A DNA stretch of 64,000 nt from Cellulomonas sp. KRMCY2 (lineage in GTDB: Bacteria; Actinomycetota; Actinomycetes; Actinomycetales; Cellulomonadaceae). How positions within the stretch are numbered: position 1 is the stretch's first letter; each line of letters opens with the position of its first letter. The position numbers and the translations under genes are program-made. The notes below the pieces were generated by a model. It had not been told where the DNA came from. It saw nothing but the letters and a program-made list of their open reading frames with translations, and ran no database searches. Shown here one piece after another: positions 52,937 through 62,888 of this stretch. The DNA is taken from assembly GCF_000526515.1 (NCBI RefSeq), contig NZ_JAGF01000001.1, positions 3,162,001-3,226,000 of the forward strand, in the 5' to 3' direction.

Positions 52937-54181
52937 ATGGTCCCCAGCGCTCTCCCGGACGGTGTGCCGGTGCCCGACGACGGCGCCCTGCCGGACTGGG
53001 TCGGCCAGTCGCCGCCGTCGGAGCAGGGCTTCGGCGTGTACATCCACGTGCCGTTCTGCACGGTGCGGTGCGGCTACTGCGACTTCAACACCTACACCGC
53101 GACCGAGCTCGGTGGCGGGGCCAGCCAGGCTGCGTACGCGGACACCGCGCTGCGGGAGATCGCCCTGGCGGCGCGCGTCCTGGACGACGTCGGGCGCGGT
53201 GGCCGTCCGGTGGGCACCGTCTTCGTCGGTGGTGGCACACCGACGGTGCTGCCGGCCGGCGACCTGGCGCGGATGCTCGACGCCGTGCGGACCACCTGGG
53301 GGCTGGCACCCGACGCCGAGGTCACGACGGAGGCCAATCCCGACTCGGTGACGCCCGCGTCCCTCGCGGCCCTCGCAGGTGCAGGCTTCACCCGGGTGTC
53401 CTTCGGCATGCAGTCGGCGGTCCCGCACGTGCTGGCCACCCTCGAGCGGACGCACGATCCGGCCCGCATCCCCGACGTCGTGCGGTGGGCCCGCGACGCC
53501 GGTCTCGCGGTCTCCCTCGACCTGATCTACGGCACGCCCGGCGAGTCCGTCGCCGACTGGCAGCGCTCGGTCGAGGCCGCCCTGGCCTGCGGCGTCGACC
53601 ACGTCTCGTCCTATGCCCTCGTCGTCGAGGAGGGCACCAAGATGGCCGCCCAGGTGCGACGTGGCGTGCTGCCCATGCCGGACCCGGACGACGAGGCGAC
53701 GAAGTACGAGATCGCCGACGACCTGCTCTCCGCGGCCGGGCTGCAGTGGTACGAGGTCAGCAACTGGGCTCGCACGCCCGATGACGCGTGCCGGCACAAC
53801 CTCGCCTACTGGCGTGGCGTGGACTGGTGGGGGATCGGCCCGGGGGCGCACTCCCACCTGGGTGCCGGGGACCGGGCGGTGCGGTGGTGGAACGTCAAGC
53901 ACCCGCGCGCCTACGCCGATCGGCTCGTCGCCGGCCGGAGCCCCGCCGCGGCGCGCGAGCTGCTGGGTGCGGCCGACGTCCGCCTGGAGCGCGTACTGCT
54001 CGGCGTGCGGATCCGCCAGGGCCTGGACCTCGACGAGCTCTCGCCGCGCGGCCGGACGGCTGTGGCCGGCCTCGTCGCGGACGGTCTGCTCGACGGCGTC
54101 GCGGCGGTGCGTGGCCGCGCGGTCCTCACCGGCCGCGGCCGCCTCCTCGCGGACACCGTCGTCCGCTCCCTCACCGACTGA
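52937..54181 (+). CDS. hemW: Radical SAM protein HemW
   Basis: 414 residues. The radical-SAM cluster CTVRCGYC binds the 4Fe-4S cluster. FVGGGTPTVLPAGDLARML, RVSFGMQS and the C-terminal HemW domain (NLAYWRGVDWWGIGPGAHSH) are typical. HemW is a haem chaperone long annotated as coproporphyrinogen III oxidase. ATG 52937. lepA-hemW-hrcA-dnaJ order is common in Gram-positive bacteria. Confidence 0.94.
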   Translation: MVPSALPDGVPVPDDGALPDWVGQSPPSEQGFGVYIHVPFCTVRCGYCDFNTYTATELGGGASQAAYADTALREIALAARVLDDVGRGGRPVGTVFVGGGTPTVLPAGDLARMLDAVRTTWGLAPDAEVTTEANPDSVTPASLAALAGAGFTRVSFGMQSAVPHVLATLERTHDPARIPDVVRWARDAGLAVSLDLIYGTPGESVADWQRSVEAALACGVDHVSSYALVVEEGTKMAAQVRRGVLPMPDPDDEATKYEIADDLLSAAGLQWYEVSNWARTPDDACRHNLAYWRGVDWWGIGPGAHSHLGAGDRAVRWWNVKHPRAYADRLVAGRSPAAARELLGAADVRLERVLLGVRIRQGLDLDELSPRGRTAVAGLVADGLLDGVAAVRGRAVLTGRGRLLADTVVRSLTD

Positions 54182-54239
54182 CGCCACGCCTGGGAGCCGT
54201 CGGACCCATGCCCCTGACACAGGCGGGCGCAACGACGGG

Positions 54240-54267
54240 GGGCCGGTGACCTGGTGGTCACCGGCCC
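54240..54267. terminator. Bidirectional terminator between hemW and the DUF4870 gene
   Basis: A perfect 12-bp stem (54240-54251 with 54256-54267) and a 4-nt loop, midway in the 114-bp gap between two convergent genes. Confidence 0.75.
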
Positions 54268-54295
54268 TCCGGACGTTCAGCGTGTGCTCAGCGAC

Positions 54296-54858
54296 TCACT
54301 TGATAAGGCGCAGGGTGATGGGGTAGCGGTACGCCACGCCCTTGTTGGCGGCGATACCAGCCAAGATCATGAAGACGAGCCCGCCGATGCCGACAGCCAC
54401 CAGGATGAGGATCCCGATGCCGATGAAGCTCGTGATCCAGCCGACGACGTAGGCGATCGTCAGCAGGATCTGGAAGTTGAGCGCCTCCTTGGCCTGTTCC
54501 TCGACGAACTGGCCTCGGCCCTTGAAGACGAGCCAGATGACGAGCGACGGCACGAACCAGAAGAGGATGCCGCCGACGTGCGACAGCGTCGCCCACAGTC
54601 GCTGGTCCGAGTCGCTCAGGGGTGCGCCGGGTGCGGCCGCGTAGGCGGGCTGCGGTGCGTAGCCCCCGGGCGGGGGGGTGTAGCCGGGCGGCGGTGTTGC
54701 GCCGTAGGCCGGGGGAGGCGCGGCGCCGTAGGCCGGCGGCGGCGGTGTGGCGCCGTACGCGGGCGGGGGGCCGGCGGGGCCGGCGGGGCCTGCGGCGGAG
54801 GGGTCGCGTCGGCCGGGTCGCCGCTCGGGACCTGGGGCTCGTCGGGAGTGGTCGTCAT
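54296..54858 (-). pseudogene. DUF4870 membrane protein with frameshift
   Basis: Starting at ATG 54858 the frame gives MTTTPDEPQVPSGDP and a Pro-rich stretch, then runs out as Arg/Pro nonsense to 54616. The continuation lies in another frame: PPPAYGATPPP-type repeats, LSDSDQRLWATLSHVGG, then the DUF4870 core with hydrophobic helices (VPSLVIWLVFKGRG, FIGIGILILVAVGIGG) to 54296. The second frame has no ATG, GTG or TTG before position 54553, inside the domain. The frames join if one C is added to the C6 run at 54770-54765. Sequencing error, true mutation or slippage are all possible. Confidence 0.8.
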
Positions 54859-54978
54859 GTCACTTCACCAGCTCAATCGAGAAGGGGTACGGGACAAAGA
54901 CCGTGCACCGGCCTGATGCACAGAGGGGACTCGCCGATCGGCGGGACCACCGTGCACTCGAAACACTAGCGAAGCCGC

Positions 54979-55851
54979 TCAGACCGTGGGGGGATCTTCC
55001 ACGGTCACGAAGTCGATCAGCTCTTCCATCCGACCCAGGAGGGCGGGTTCGAGGTCTCGGTAGTCGCGCACGGTGGCCAGGATCCGCTGCCAGGCGCGCG
55101 CGACGTCGGTCTGGGTCGCAGCAGGCCAGTCGAGCTCGCGCAGGATCCCGCGCTTCCACTCCGTGTCGCGCTCGATCGTCGGCCATCGGGCCAGGCCGAG
55201 CCGCTCGGGCCGCACCGCCTGCCAGACGTCGACGTAGGGGTGACCGAGCACGCGCACCGTCCCGGGCCGCGCGGACCGCACCGCGTCCGCGGCGATCCGG
55301 GACTCCTTGGAGCCCGGCACGAGGTGGTCGACGAGGACGCCCAGCCGCCGGTCGCGCCCGGGCGCGAAGTCCCGGACCGCCTCGGTGAGGTTGTCGACGC
55401 CGTCCAGCAGCTCGACCACGACACCCTCGACCCGCAGGTCGTCGCCCCAGACCTTCTCGACCAGCTCGGCGTCGTGCTTGCCCTCGACCCAGATCCGGCT
55501 GCCGCGTGCCACCCGGGCCCGCGCGCCGTGCACCGCCACCGAGCCGGACGCCGTCCGGGTCGGTGGCGCCGGCGCGCCGGGCCCCGCCGGGGCGGTGAGC
55601 TCGACCGGCCGGCCGTCGACCCAGAAGCCCGGCCCGAGGGGGAAGGTCCGGGTGCGTCCCTTGCGGTCCTCGAGCACGACGACGTGCATGCCGCCGGACT
55701 TCTCGACCCGCACGACGGCCCCGACCCAGCCGGTGGTGACCTCCTCGACGACCAGCCCGTCCTGCGCGACCTGCGGTCGTGACGTGGGGTGCCGTGGTCG
55801 GTGGCCGCCCGGGTCGCGCAGCACGTCGTTGCCGTATCTGTCCTGGCTCAT
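54979..55851 (-). CDS. DUF3097 family protein
   Basis: 290 residues with clear likeness to actinobacterial DUF3097: TTGWVGAVVRVEKSGGMHVV, TFPLGPGFWVDG, then a Toprim-like part GSRIWVEGKHDAELVEKVWG and LGVLVDHLVPGSKESRIA. The second half would bind metal and nucleic acid if the Toprim likeness is right. No experimental role is known to me. ATG 55851. It is divergent from hrcA. Confidence 0.85.
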   Translation of the reverse strand: MSQDRYGNDVLRDPGGHRPRHPTSRPQVAQDGLVVEEVTTGWVGAVVRVEKSGGMHVVVLEDRKGRTRTFPLGPGFWVDGRPVELTAPAGPGAPAPPTRTASGSVAVHGARARVARGSRIWVEGKHDAELVEKVWGDDLRVEGVVVELLDGVDNLTEAVRDFAPGRDRRLGVLVDHLVPGSKESRIAADAVRSARPGTVRVLGHPYVDVWQAVRPERLGLARWPTIERDTEWKRGILRELDWPAATQTDVARAWQRILATVRDYRDLEPALLGRMEELIDFVTVEDPPTV

Positions 55852-55951
55852 CCGCCGTCCTGCCCTTCGTCGGCCCGTCGTCGGCCCTTCGTCGCGCCCC
55901 GATGATGCCAGCGGTCGTCGCGCACATCTGGGGCGCCGCGCCAGGCACGGG

Positions 55952-55983
55952 TAGGATTAGCACTCGGATCCCCGGAGTGCTAC
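55952..55983 (+). promoter_or_regulatory. hrcA promoter with CIRCE operator
   Basis: TTAGCACTC (55957-55965), a 9-bp spacer and GAGTGCTAC (55975-55983) form CIRCE, the HrcA operator, with only the final A changed to C. The -10 TAGGAT (55952-55957) abuts it, so HrcA would block transcription start. Confidence 0.92.
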
Positions 55984-56022
55984 GTCCGTGGACGAGGACC
56001 CCATCGCCGGACAGGAGGTGCC

Positions 56023-57042
56023 ATGAGCGACGACCGACGGCTCGATGTCCTGCGCGCGATCGTCGAGGACTACGTCCAGACCCACGAGCCGGTCGGTTCA
56101 CGCGTCCTCGTGGAGCGGCACGGGCTCGGCGTCTCACCCGCGACGATCCGCAACGACATGGCAGCGCTCGAGGAGGCCGGGTACATCGCCCAGCCGCACA
56201 CCTCGGCCGGGCGCGTCCCGACCGACAGGGGCTATCGCCTCTTCGTCGACAAGCTCTCGACGATCAAGCCGTTGTCCGCGCCGGAGCGCAAGGCGATCCA
56301 GGTCTTCCTGGAGGACGCTGTCGACCTCGACGACGTCGTGGACCGAGCCGTTCGCCTGCTCGCCCAGCTCACCCAGCAGGTCGCCGTCGTGCAGTACCCG
56401 TCGCTGCGCCGGTCGGCGCTGCGCCACCTCGAGCTCGTGCCCGTCGGTGAGACCCGGCTGCTCGTGGTGATCATCACGGACAACGGCCGGGTCGAGCAGC
56501 GTGTCCTCGAGCTCGACGACCCGGTGCCCGACCACATCGTCCCGGAGCTCCGCGCGCGGCTCAACGCGACAGTCGCGGGCCGGCGCCTGATCGACCTGCC
56601 CGAGCCGCTCGAGGAGATGGCCACCGGGTTCGCCGTCGTGGACCAACCGCTGGTCCAGCGCGTCGTGCACGTGGTCGAGGACACGCTCGCGGAGGCCACC
56701 GAGGAGCGCATCGTGCTGGCCGGGACCGCGAACCTCGCCCGGAGCGGGACGGACTTCACCCAGACCATCCGTCCGGTCCTCGAGGCGCTCGAGGAGCAGG
56801 TCGTCCTGCTTCGCCTGCTGTCGGAGATGGCCGAGGACTCGGCCGGCTTCACGGTCCGGATCGGCCGGGAGAACCAGCACGCCGGACTCGCCGAGACGTC
56901 GTTCGTCGCGGCGGGCTACGGATCGCAGAGCGAGCCGGTCGCCCGCATCGGTTCGCTCGGACCCACCCGGATGGACTACGCCGGGACGATCGCCTCGGTC
57001 CGGGCGGTCGCCCGGTACCTGTCCAGGATCCTGGCCGGATGA
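56023..57042 (+). CDS. hrcA: Heat-inducible transcription repressor HrcA
   Basis: 339 residues. An N-terminal winged helix ([36 protein letters not shown]), a dimerisation domain and an inserted domain are present, with the ending [20 protein letters not shown]. It represses chaperone genes through CIRCE, found just upstream, so it is autoregulated. ATG 56023 has an AGGAGG site. Confidence 0.96.
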   Translation: MSDDRRLDVLRAIVEDYVQTHEPVGSRVLVERHGLGVSPATIRNDMAALEEAGYIAQPHTSAGRVPTDRGYRLFVDKLSTIKPLSAPERKAIQVFLEDAVDLDDVVDRAVRLLAQLTQQVAVVQYPSLRRSALRHLELVPVGETRLLVVIITDNGRVEQRVLELDDPVPDHIVPELRARLNATVAGRRLIDLPEPLEEMATGFAVVDQPLVQRVVHVVEDTLAEATEERIVLAGTANLARSGTDFTQTIRPVLEALEEQVVLLRLLSEMAEDSAGFTVRIGRENQHAGLAETSFVAAGYGSQSEPVARIGSLGPTRMDYAGTIASVRAVARYLSRILAG

Positions 57043-57088
57043 CCCGCACCGCAGACCGCAGCCCGTACGCCACCGCAGAGAGTGATCA

Positions 57089-58228
57089 GTGAGCAGCAAC
57101 TTCTACGACATCCTCGGCGTGAGCCATGACGCCACGCAGGACGAGATCAAGAAGGCGTACCGCAAGCGCGCCCGCGAGCACCACCCGGACGTCGCGTCGG
57201 GCGACGGTGCCGAGGACCGCTTCAAGGACGTCTCGCGCGCCTACGAGGTGCTGTCGAACCCCGAGAAGCGCCAGATGTACGACCGCGGGGTCGACCCGAC
57301 CGCGCCGGGCGGCGGCGCTGCGGGCGGGTTCGGCGCGGGCTTCGGCTTCCAGGACATCTTCGAGACCTTCTTCGGTGCCGGCCAGGGTGGTGGCGCCCAG
57401 CGCGGTCCGGTGCCCCGTGCCCGACGCGGCCAGGACGCGCTCGTCCGGCTCGACCTCGACCTGGCCGAGGCGGCCTTCGGCGTCCACCGCGACGTGCAGG
57501 TCGACACGGCTGTGGTGTGCGGTACGTGCCAGGGCAGCTGCTGCCGCCCCGGGACGTCGCCGCGCACGTGTGACGTCTGCGGCGGGCGCGGCGTCGTCCA
57601 GCGGGTCGCGCGCTCCTTCCTGGGCCAGGTCATGACCTCGAGCCCGTGCGCCGCGTGCCACGGCTTCGGCACGGTCATCCCCGAGCCGTGCCCCGAGTGC
57701 TCCGGCGAGGGCCGGGTCCGCAGCCGGCGGACGTTGAGCGTCGACGTACCGGCGGGCGTCGACACCGGGACCCGGATCAAGCTCACCGGACAGGGCGAGG
57801 TCGGCCCGGCCGGCGGCCCGGCCGGCGACGTCTACCTCGAGGTCCGCGAGCGCAACCACGAGATCTTCGTGCGGCGGGGCGACGACCTGCACTGCACGCT
57901 CGAGATCCCGATGACCGCGGCCGCCCTCGGCACCCTCGCCGAGCTCGAGACCCTCGACGGGGTCCGCGAGGTCGACATCCGGCCGGGCACCCAGCCGGGC
58001 GACGTCATCGTCGAACGCGGCCTCGGGATCGGCCACCTGCACGTCGGTGGTCGCGGCGACCTGCACGTCCACATCGACGTCCAGGTGCCGACGACGCTGG
58101 ACGCGGAGCAGGAGCGCGTGCTCCGCGAGCTCGCCGCCCTGCGGGGCGAGGAGCGACCTGCCTCGAGGCTCGCGCCCGCCCACCCCGGCGTGTTCTCCAA
58201 GCTGCGCGACAAGCTCTCCGGCCGGTGA
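57089..58228 (+). CDS. dnaJ: Molecular chaperone DnaJ
   Basis: 379-residue Hsp40. J domain with HPD (REHHPDVAS), a Gly/Phe-rich linker, a zinc-binding region of four Cys repeats (CGTCQGSC, CDVCGGRG, CAACHGFG, CPECSGEG) and the C-terminal substrate-binding part. The first Cys repeat ends in SC in place of the usual xG. Location after hrcA identifies it as the DnaJ2-type copy. GTG 57089; rsmE starts 10 nt after the stop. Confidence 0.95.
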   Translation: MSSNFYDILGVSHDATQDEIKKAYRKRAREHHPDVASGDGAEDRFKDVSRAYEVLSNPEKRQMYDRGVDPTAPGGGAAGGFGAGFGFQDIFETFFGAGQGGGAQRGPVPRARRGQDALVRLDLDLAEAAFGVHRDVQVDTAVVCGTCQGSCCRPGTSPRTCDVCGGRGVVQRVARSFLGQVMTSSPCAACHGFGTVIPEPCPECSGEGRVRSRRTLSVDVPAGVDTGTRIKLTGQGEVGPAGGPAGDVYLEVRERNHEIFVRRGDDLHCTLEIPMTAAALGTLAELETLDGVREVDIRPGTQPGDVIVERGLGIGHLHVGGRGDLHVHIDVQVPTTLDAEQERVLRELAALRGEERPASRLAPAHPGVFSKLRDKLSGR

Positions 58229-58238
58229 CGGTCCTCCG

Positions 58239-59012
58239 GTGAGCGCACCCGTCTTCCTGGCCGGACCAGGCCTGCTCGACGGGCACGGCGCCGGTTCCAG
58301 CTACGTCCTCGAGGGCGCCGAGGCCCGGCACGCGGGCGTCGTCCAGCGACGCCGAGCAGGTGAACGTGTCGATGTCGTCGACGGCGCCGGCGTGCGGCTG
58401 AGCTGCACGATCGCAGACGTCGAGCCGGGGCGGCTCGTGCTGACCGTCGCCGAGCGGCACGACGAGCCGGCGCCGACCGTGCGGATCGTCCTGGCCCAGG
58501 CACTCGCCAAGGGCGATCGGGACGAGCTCGCGATCGAGGCGGCGACCGAGGTCGGGGTCGACGCCGTCGTCCCGTGGCAGGCCTCCCGGTCGGTCGTGGT
58601 GTGGCGCGGCGAGCGCGCGGCCAAGAGCCGGGCCAAGTGGAGGGCCACGGTCCGTGAGGCGGCGAAGCAGTCCCGACGCGCGTGGGTCCCCGACGTCGCC
58701 GAGCCGGTCGACGGCCGGGGGCTCGAGGCACTCGTGCGCAGCGTCGTGGCGGCCGGCGGGCTGGCCGTCGTGCTGCACGAGGAGGCCGCCCAGCCGCTCG
58801 CGACCGTGCCGCTGCCCGCCGCCGACGTGCCCGGCACGCCGGCAGTGCTGCTCGTGGTCGGTCCGGAGGGCGGGATCTCGCAGGACGAGCTCGAGCTGCT
58901 GGTCGGGGCGGGGGCCGTCTCGGTGCGGCTGGGCCCGCACGTGCTGCGCACCTCGACAGCGGGTCCCGTTGCTGTCGCGCTGGTCGCCGAGCGCCTCGGC
59001 CGTTGGTCCTGA
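58239..59012 (+). CDS. rsmE: 16S rRNA (uracil(1498)-N(3))-methyltransferase
   Basis: Methylates U1498 of 16S rRNA. An N-terminal PUA-like part is followed by a SPOUT knot with AEAARHAG-like GAEARHAGVVQRRR, DRDELAIEAATEVGVDAVVPW, VVGPEGGISQDE and LGPHVLRTSTAGPVA. 257 residues from GTG 58239 (SAPVFLAGPGLL). Confidence 0.95.
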   Translation: MSAPVFLAGPGLLDGHGAGSSYVLEGAEARHAGVVQRRRAGERVDVVDGAGVRLSCTIADVEPGRLVLTVAERHDEPAPTVRIVLAQALAKGDRDELAIEAATEVGVDAVVPWQASRSVVVWRGERAAKSRAKWRATVREAAKQSRRAWVPDVAEPVDGRGLEALVRSVVAAGGLAVVLHEEAAQPLATVPLPAADVPGTPAVLLVVGPEGGISQDELELLVGAGAVSVRLGPHVLRTSTAGPVAVALVAERLGRWS

Positions 59013-59064
59013 CCGGTCCTCTCGTGACCCGTCCGGCCGCGACCCACAGGTCCTGAGCGCGCCG

Positions 59065-59577
59065 TCAGGCGACGGTGATGTCGATCTCGACGAGGTTGAG
59101 GTACGGACCGGCCGCGCCCTCGCCGTCGGACATGTCCGGCTCCCACACCCGCACGGTGTACGCGCCGGGCTCGAGGTCGACGTCGAAGCTGTACGGGCCG
59201 ACCTCGCCGTTGGCGCCGGCCGTCGTGAAGCCCTCGAGCACGACGTCCTCGGTGCCGCCGACCAGCACGGCGTAGCTCAGGGTCGCCTCGAAGGCCGTCC
59301 CCTCGCCGGTGACCGTCACCGCGGGACCGGTGACCGTCTGGCCGTCGCGCGGTGACGTGATCGAGTTGGGGCCGTTGACGGCGGGTTCCGCGGCCGTCTC
59401 CTGCGGGGCAGGCTCGGTGGCCTCGGGCGCGGCGGTCGGCTCGGCCGAGGCCTCGGCTGTCGTCGGGGACCCTGCGCCGTCGGCCGGGTCGGTGCTGGTC
59501 TGGCATGCGGCGAGCAGCATCAGGCTGCCGCCGAGCGCCAGGGCACGCAGTCCGGTCCGGGTGTCGGGGGTGCGCAT
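59065..59577 (-). CDS. Lipoprotein with Gmad2 immunoglobulin-like domain
   Basis: 170 residues. A signal peptide ends in the lipobox LLAAC; the Cys would be lipidated. A Thr/Ala/Glu/Pro linker leads to a Gmad2 domain (NSITSPRDGQTVTGPAVTVTG, EATLSYAVLVGG, GAYTVRVWEPDMSDGEG) first described in spore germination proteins. It is probably a surface lipoprotein; role unknown. ATG 59577 has GGAGA. It is the only minus-strand gene between hrcA and era. Confidence 0.85.
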   Translation of the reverse strand: MRTPDTRTGLRALALGGSLMLLAACQTSTDPADGAGSPTTAEASAEPTAAPEATEPAPQETAAEPAVNGPNSITSPRDGQTVTGPAVTVTGEGTAFEATLSYAVLVGGTEDVVLEGFTTAGANGEVGPYSFDVDLEPGAYTVRVWEPDMSDGEGAAGPYLNLVEIDITVA

Positions 59578-59643
59578 CGGGTCTCCATCCGTCGGTCGAG
59601 CGTTCCATCGCCATCTTTGCAGGACGGACCGCCAGGTCAGCAC

Positions 59644-59649
59644 TAGCCT
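59644..59649 (+). promoter_or_regulatory. -10 hexamer for leaderless HIT gene
   Basis: TAGCCT ends 6 nt before ATG 59656, with no ribosome-binding site between. Confidence 0.5.
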
Positions 59650-59655
59650 GGCCGT

Positions 59656-60024
59656 ATGTCGACGTCGGACCTCACGCCCGTGACAGCACCCGACTGCCTC
59701 TTCTGCCGGATCGTCGCGGGCGACCTGCCGGCGACGATCGTCGCGAGCACTCCGCGGGTCGTGGCCTTCCGGGACATCGCCCCGAAGGCTCCGCTGCACG
59801 TCCTCGTGGTGCCGCGCGACCACCACGCCGACATCGCGCAGCTGGCCGCCGCCGACCCGGCACTCCTGGCCGATCTCGTCAGGCTCGCGCACGAGGTCGC
59901 GCAGTCCGAGGCGGACGGGCAGTTCCGGCTCGTGTTCAACACGGGCGTCGACGCAGGTCAGTCCGTCTTCCACGTGCACGCCCACCTGCTGGCCGGGGCA
60001 CGCCTGGGCTGGTCGCCCGGCTGA
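59656..60024 (+). CDS. HIT family nucleotide-binding protein
   Basis: 122 residues with CLFCRIVAGDLPATIV at the start and the histidine triad HVHAHLL near the end. HIT proteins hydrolyse nucleoside phosphoramidates or dinucleotides. The gene sits between rsmE and phoH as in many Actinobacteria. Confidence 0.94.
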   Translation: MSTSDLTPVTAPDCLFCRIVAGDLPATIVASTPRVVAFRDIAPKAPLHVLVVPRDHHADIAQLAAADPALLADLVRLAHEVAQSEADGQFRLVFNTGVDAGQSVFHVHAHLLAGARLGWSPG

Positions 60025-60142
60025 CGGATCGGCCCGTGGAGCGGACCAGCCGACCGGACCTCGGTACGATGGGGACCCCGCCGTGGTCAACGGCGGACCA
60101 GCATCCGTGCGACGAGGAGAGTCCGGGCCCGCAGCCCTTCCC

Positions 60143-61147
60143 ATGGCAGAGACACCCGCGCGCAGGCCACGTGACCCGGCCGACGTCGAGCACCGGATCG
60201 TGGTCCCGACGCACGTCCCTGCGGTTGCCCTGCTCGGACCGGGCGACGAGATCCTGCGTGCGCTCGAGGACGGCTTCCCGTCGATCGGCATCCACGCCCG
60301 GGGCGACCAGATCACGATCCAGGGCCCGCCGGCGGACGTCGCCCTCGTCTCGCGTCTCGTCGACGAGCTGCTCGAGGTCGCAGCGAGCGGAACCCCGCTG
60401 ACCGCGGACGTCGTCGGTCGGGCGGTCCGGATGCTCAGTGCGGCGACGGTCAGCCATCCGGCCGAGGTCCTGACCCACGACATCCTGTCCAGCCGCGGTC
60501 GGACCATCCGGCCCAAGACGGTCGGTCAGAAGGCATACGTCGACGCGATCGACCGGCACACGATCACCTTCGGCATCGGCCCGGCCGGCACCGGCAAGAC
60601 GTATCTCGCGATGGCCAAGGCGGTCCAGTCGCTGCAGGCCAAGCAGGTCAACCGGATCGTGCTCACCAGGCCGGCTGTCGAGGCGGGGGAGCGGCTCGGG
60701 TTCCTGCCCGGCACCCTGAGCGAGAAGATCGACCCGTACCTGCGCCCGCTGTACGACGCCCTGCACGACATGGTCGACCCCGACTCGATCCCACGGCTGA
60801 TCGAGATGGGGACCATCGAGGTCGCGCCGCTCGCGTACATGCGTGGTCGCAGCCTCAACGACGCCTTCATCATCCTCGACGAGGCGCAGAACACCTCGGC
60901 CGAGCAGATGAAGATGTTCCTGACCCGGCTGGGCTTCGGCTCGCGGATGGTCGTCACGGGCGACGTCACCCAGGTCGACCTGCCGGGCGGTACGGCGTCC
61001 GGGCTGCGCGTCGTCGAGGGCATCCTCGGCGGCGTCGACGACGTCCAGTTCTGCCAGCTGACCTCGGAGGACGTCGTCCGCCACCGGCTCGTCGGTGACA
61101 TCATCGACGCCTACGCGATGTGGGACCGCCGACGGGGGAGCGCCTGA
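60143..61147 (+). CDS. phoH: PhoH family ATPase
   Basis: About 334 residues. An N-terminal KH-like region precedes the PhoH ATPase with Walker [12 protein letters not shown] and Walker [12 protein letters not shown]. PhoH is tied to RNA metabolism and usually paired with YbeY, which here starts within its stop codon. The start is uncertain: ATG 60143 fits relatives; GTG 60083 is in frame and a -10 (TACGAT, 60065-60070) lies upstream. Confidence 0.92.
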   Translation: MAETPARRPRDPADVEHRIVVPTHVPAVALLGPGDEILRALEDGFPSIGIHARGDQITIQGPPADVALVSRLVDELLEVAASGTPLTADVVGRAVRMLSAATVSHPAEVLTHDILSSRGRTIRPKTVGQKAYVDAIDRHTITFGIGPAGTGKTYLAMAKAVQSLQAKQVNRIVLTRPAVEAGERLGFLPGTLSEKIDPYLRPLYDALHDMVDPDSIPRLIEMGTIEVAPLAYMRGRSLNDAFIILDEAQNTSAEQMKMFLTRLGFGSRMVVTGDVTQVDLPGGTASGLRVVEGILGGVDDVQFCQLTSEDVVRHRLVGDIIDAYAMWDRRRGSA

Positions 61148-61599
61148 TGAGCATCGAGGTCAACAACGAGTCCGGTCACCCGGTCGACGAGGCGGAGTTC
61201 GCGGCCCTGGGTCGGCACGTCCTGGATGCGATGAACGTCCACCCGCAGACCGAGCTGTCGATCCTGCTCGTGACCAGCGAGGTGATGGCCGAGCTGCACG
61301 TGCAGTGGATGGACGAGCCCGGCCCGACCGACGTGCTGTCCTTCCCGATGGACGAGCTGCGGCCCGGCTCGGAGACCGAGCCGTCACCACCCGGCCTGCT
61401 CGGCGACGTCGTGCTCTGCCCTGAGGTCGCCGCCCGGCAGGCGATCGAGGCAGGGCACTCGACCACCGAGGAGCTGCTGCTCCTGACGACGCACGGGATC
61501 CTGCACCTGCTCGGCTTCGATCACGCCGAGCCCGAGGAGGAGAAGGAGATGTTCGCGCTGCAGCGTCGGCTCCTGCTCACCTTCCTCGCCGGTCGATGA
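61147..61599 (+). CDS. ybeY: Endoribonuclease / rRNA maturation factor YbeY
   Basis: 150 residues with the zinc motif [11 protein letters not shown]. It acts in 16S rRNA 3' maturation and ribosome quality control. The start ATG shares its A with the phoH stop (TGATG), and the stop overlaps the next gene (ATGA). Confidence 0.96.
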   Translation: MSIEVNNESGHPVDEAEFAALGRHVLDAMNVHPQTELSILLVTSEVMAELHVQWMDEPGPTDVLSFPMDELRPGSETEPSPPGLLGDVVLCPEVAARQAIEAGHSTTEELLLLTTHGILHLLGFDHAEPEEEKEMFALQRRLLLTFLAGR

Positions 61600-62888
61600 C
61601 CGGCGCCCCCAGCGGAACGCTCGCAGCGATCGCCCTGCTCGCGATCGTCCTCGCCGCGCTGCTGAGCGCAGGCGAGACCGCCGTCCTGCGTCTGGGACGG
61701 TCGGCACTGGCCGAGCTCGGTGGCTCGACGCTGCCCAGCGCCCGTCGCGCACGGCGGATCATGACCGACCCCCGACCTGCCGCCGCAGCCGCAGGGACGG
61801 TCCGGGTCGTCGCCGAAGGTCTTGCGGCCGTCTGCGTGACAGTCGCGCTCGGTGCCCTCTGGCCGCGCTGGTGGCAGGGCGCCCTGGCGTCGTTCGTCCT
61901 GGTCGCAGCCGTCGGCCTGACAGTCGTCCGGCTCGGCCCGCGCACGTTCGGCCGACGCCATCCCGTCGGCACGCTGCTCGTGACGTCGGCCCTGGTGCTC
62001 GGGGCACGGTCCCTGACCGCACCGCTGCACCTCGCCACCGGTGCCGCCACCGACCAGCACGAGCTCACCGACGACGAGATCCGCGAGATGGTCGACCGGG
62101 TGAGCGAGTCCGACCACATCGAGGACGACGAGCGCGAGATGTTCAGGTCCGTCCTCGAGCTCGGCGAGACGATCACGAGGGCCGTGATGGTGCCACGCAC
62201 CGAGATGATCACGCTGCCCAGCGGGACGCCGCTGCGCAAGGCGCTGTCGCTCTTCCTTCGCTCGGGCTACTCGAGGGTGCCCGTCGTCGGCGAGTCGGTC
62301 GACGACCTGATCGGCGTGCTCTACCTCAAGGACGTCGTCCGCCACCGGCACACCGCACCGGAGTCCGACGTCGAGCCGGTCGACGCACTGGTCCGTCCAC
62401 CGGTCTTCGTCCCGGAGTCGAAGCCGGTCGACGACCTGCTGCGCGAGATGCAGAAGGGCGCGTTCCACATGGCGATGGTCGTGGACGAGTTCGGCGGGAT
62501 CGCCGGGCTCGTCACGATCGAGGACGCGCTCGAGGAGATCGTCGGCGAGCTGACCGACGAGCACGACCACTCGGGCCCCGAGGTCGAGGACCTGGGCGAC
62601 GGGACGCTGCGGGTGCCGTCGCGGCTCCCGCTCGACGAGCTCGGCGAGCTCTTCGAGGTCGTGGTCGTCGACGACGACGTCGACACCGTCGGCGGTCTCC
62701 TGGCCAAGGTGATCGGCAAGGTCCCGCTCGCCGGGTCGCGCGCGGAGGTCGGCGGGCTCGAGCTCGTCGCCGACCGGGTCGAGGGCCGACGCAAGCAGGT
62801 CTCGACCGTCCTGGTACGACGAACGTCCGACCCCGACCGACCCGAGCCGACCCCCCACACGTCGTCCGAACAAGGAGCACACCGATGA
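61596..62888 (+). CDS. CNNM/CorC-like transporter (DUF21-CBS)
   Basis: 430 residues. The DUF21 membrane domain (residues ~1-140; hydrophobic stretches at ~8-27, 65-90 and 92-108) is followed by two CBS domains ([40 protein letters not shown]) and the CorC/HlyC ion-binding domain. Relatives export magnesium or cobalt. Both ends overlap neighbours by 4 bp, so it belongs to the phoH-ybeY-era transcript. Confidence 0.92.
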   Translation: MTGAPSGTLAAIALLAIVLAALLSAGETAVLRLGRSALAELGGSTLPSARRARRIMTDPRPAAAAAGTVRVVAEGLAAVCVTVALGALWPRWWQGALASFVLVAAVGLTVVRLGPRTFGRRHPVGTLLVTSALVLGARSLTAPLHLATGAATDQHELTDDEIREMVDRVSESDHIEDDEREMFRSVLELGETITRAVMVPRTEMITLPSGTPLRKALSLFLRSGYSRVPVVGESVDDLIGVLYLKDVVRHRHTAPESDVEPVDALVRPPVFVPESKPVDDLLREMQKGAFHMAMVVDEFGGIAGLVTIEDALEEIVGELTDEHDHSGPEVEDLGDGTLRVPSRLPLDELGELFEVVVVDDDVDTVGGLLAKVIGKVPLAGSRAEVGGLELVADRVEGRRKQVSTVLVRRTSDPDRPEPTPHTSSEQGAHR

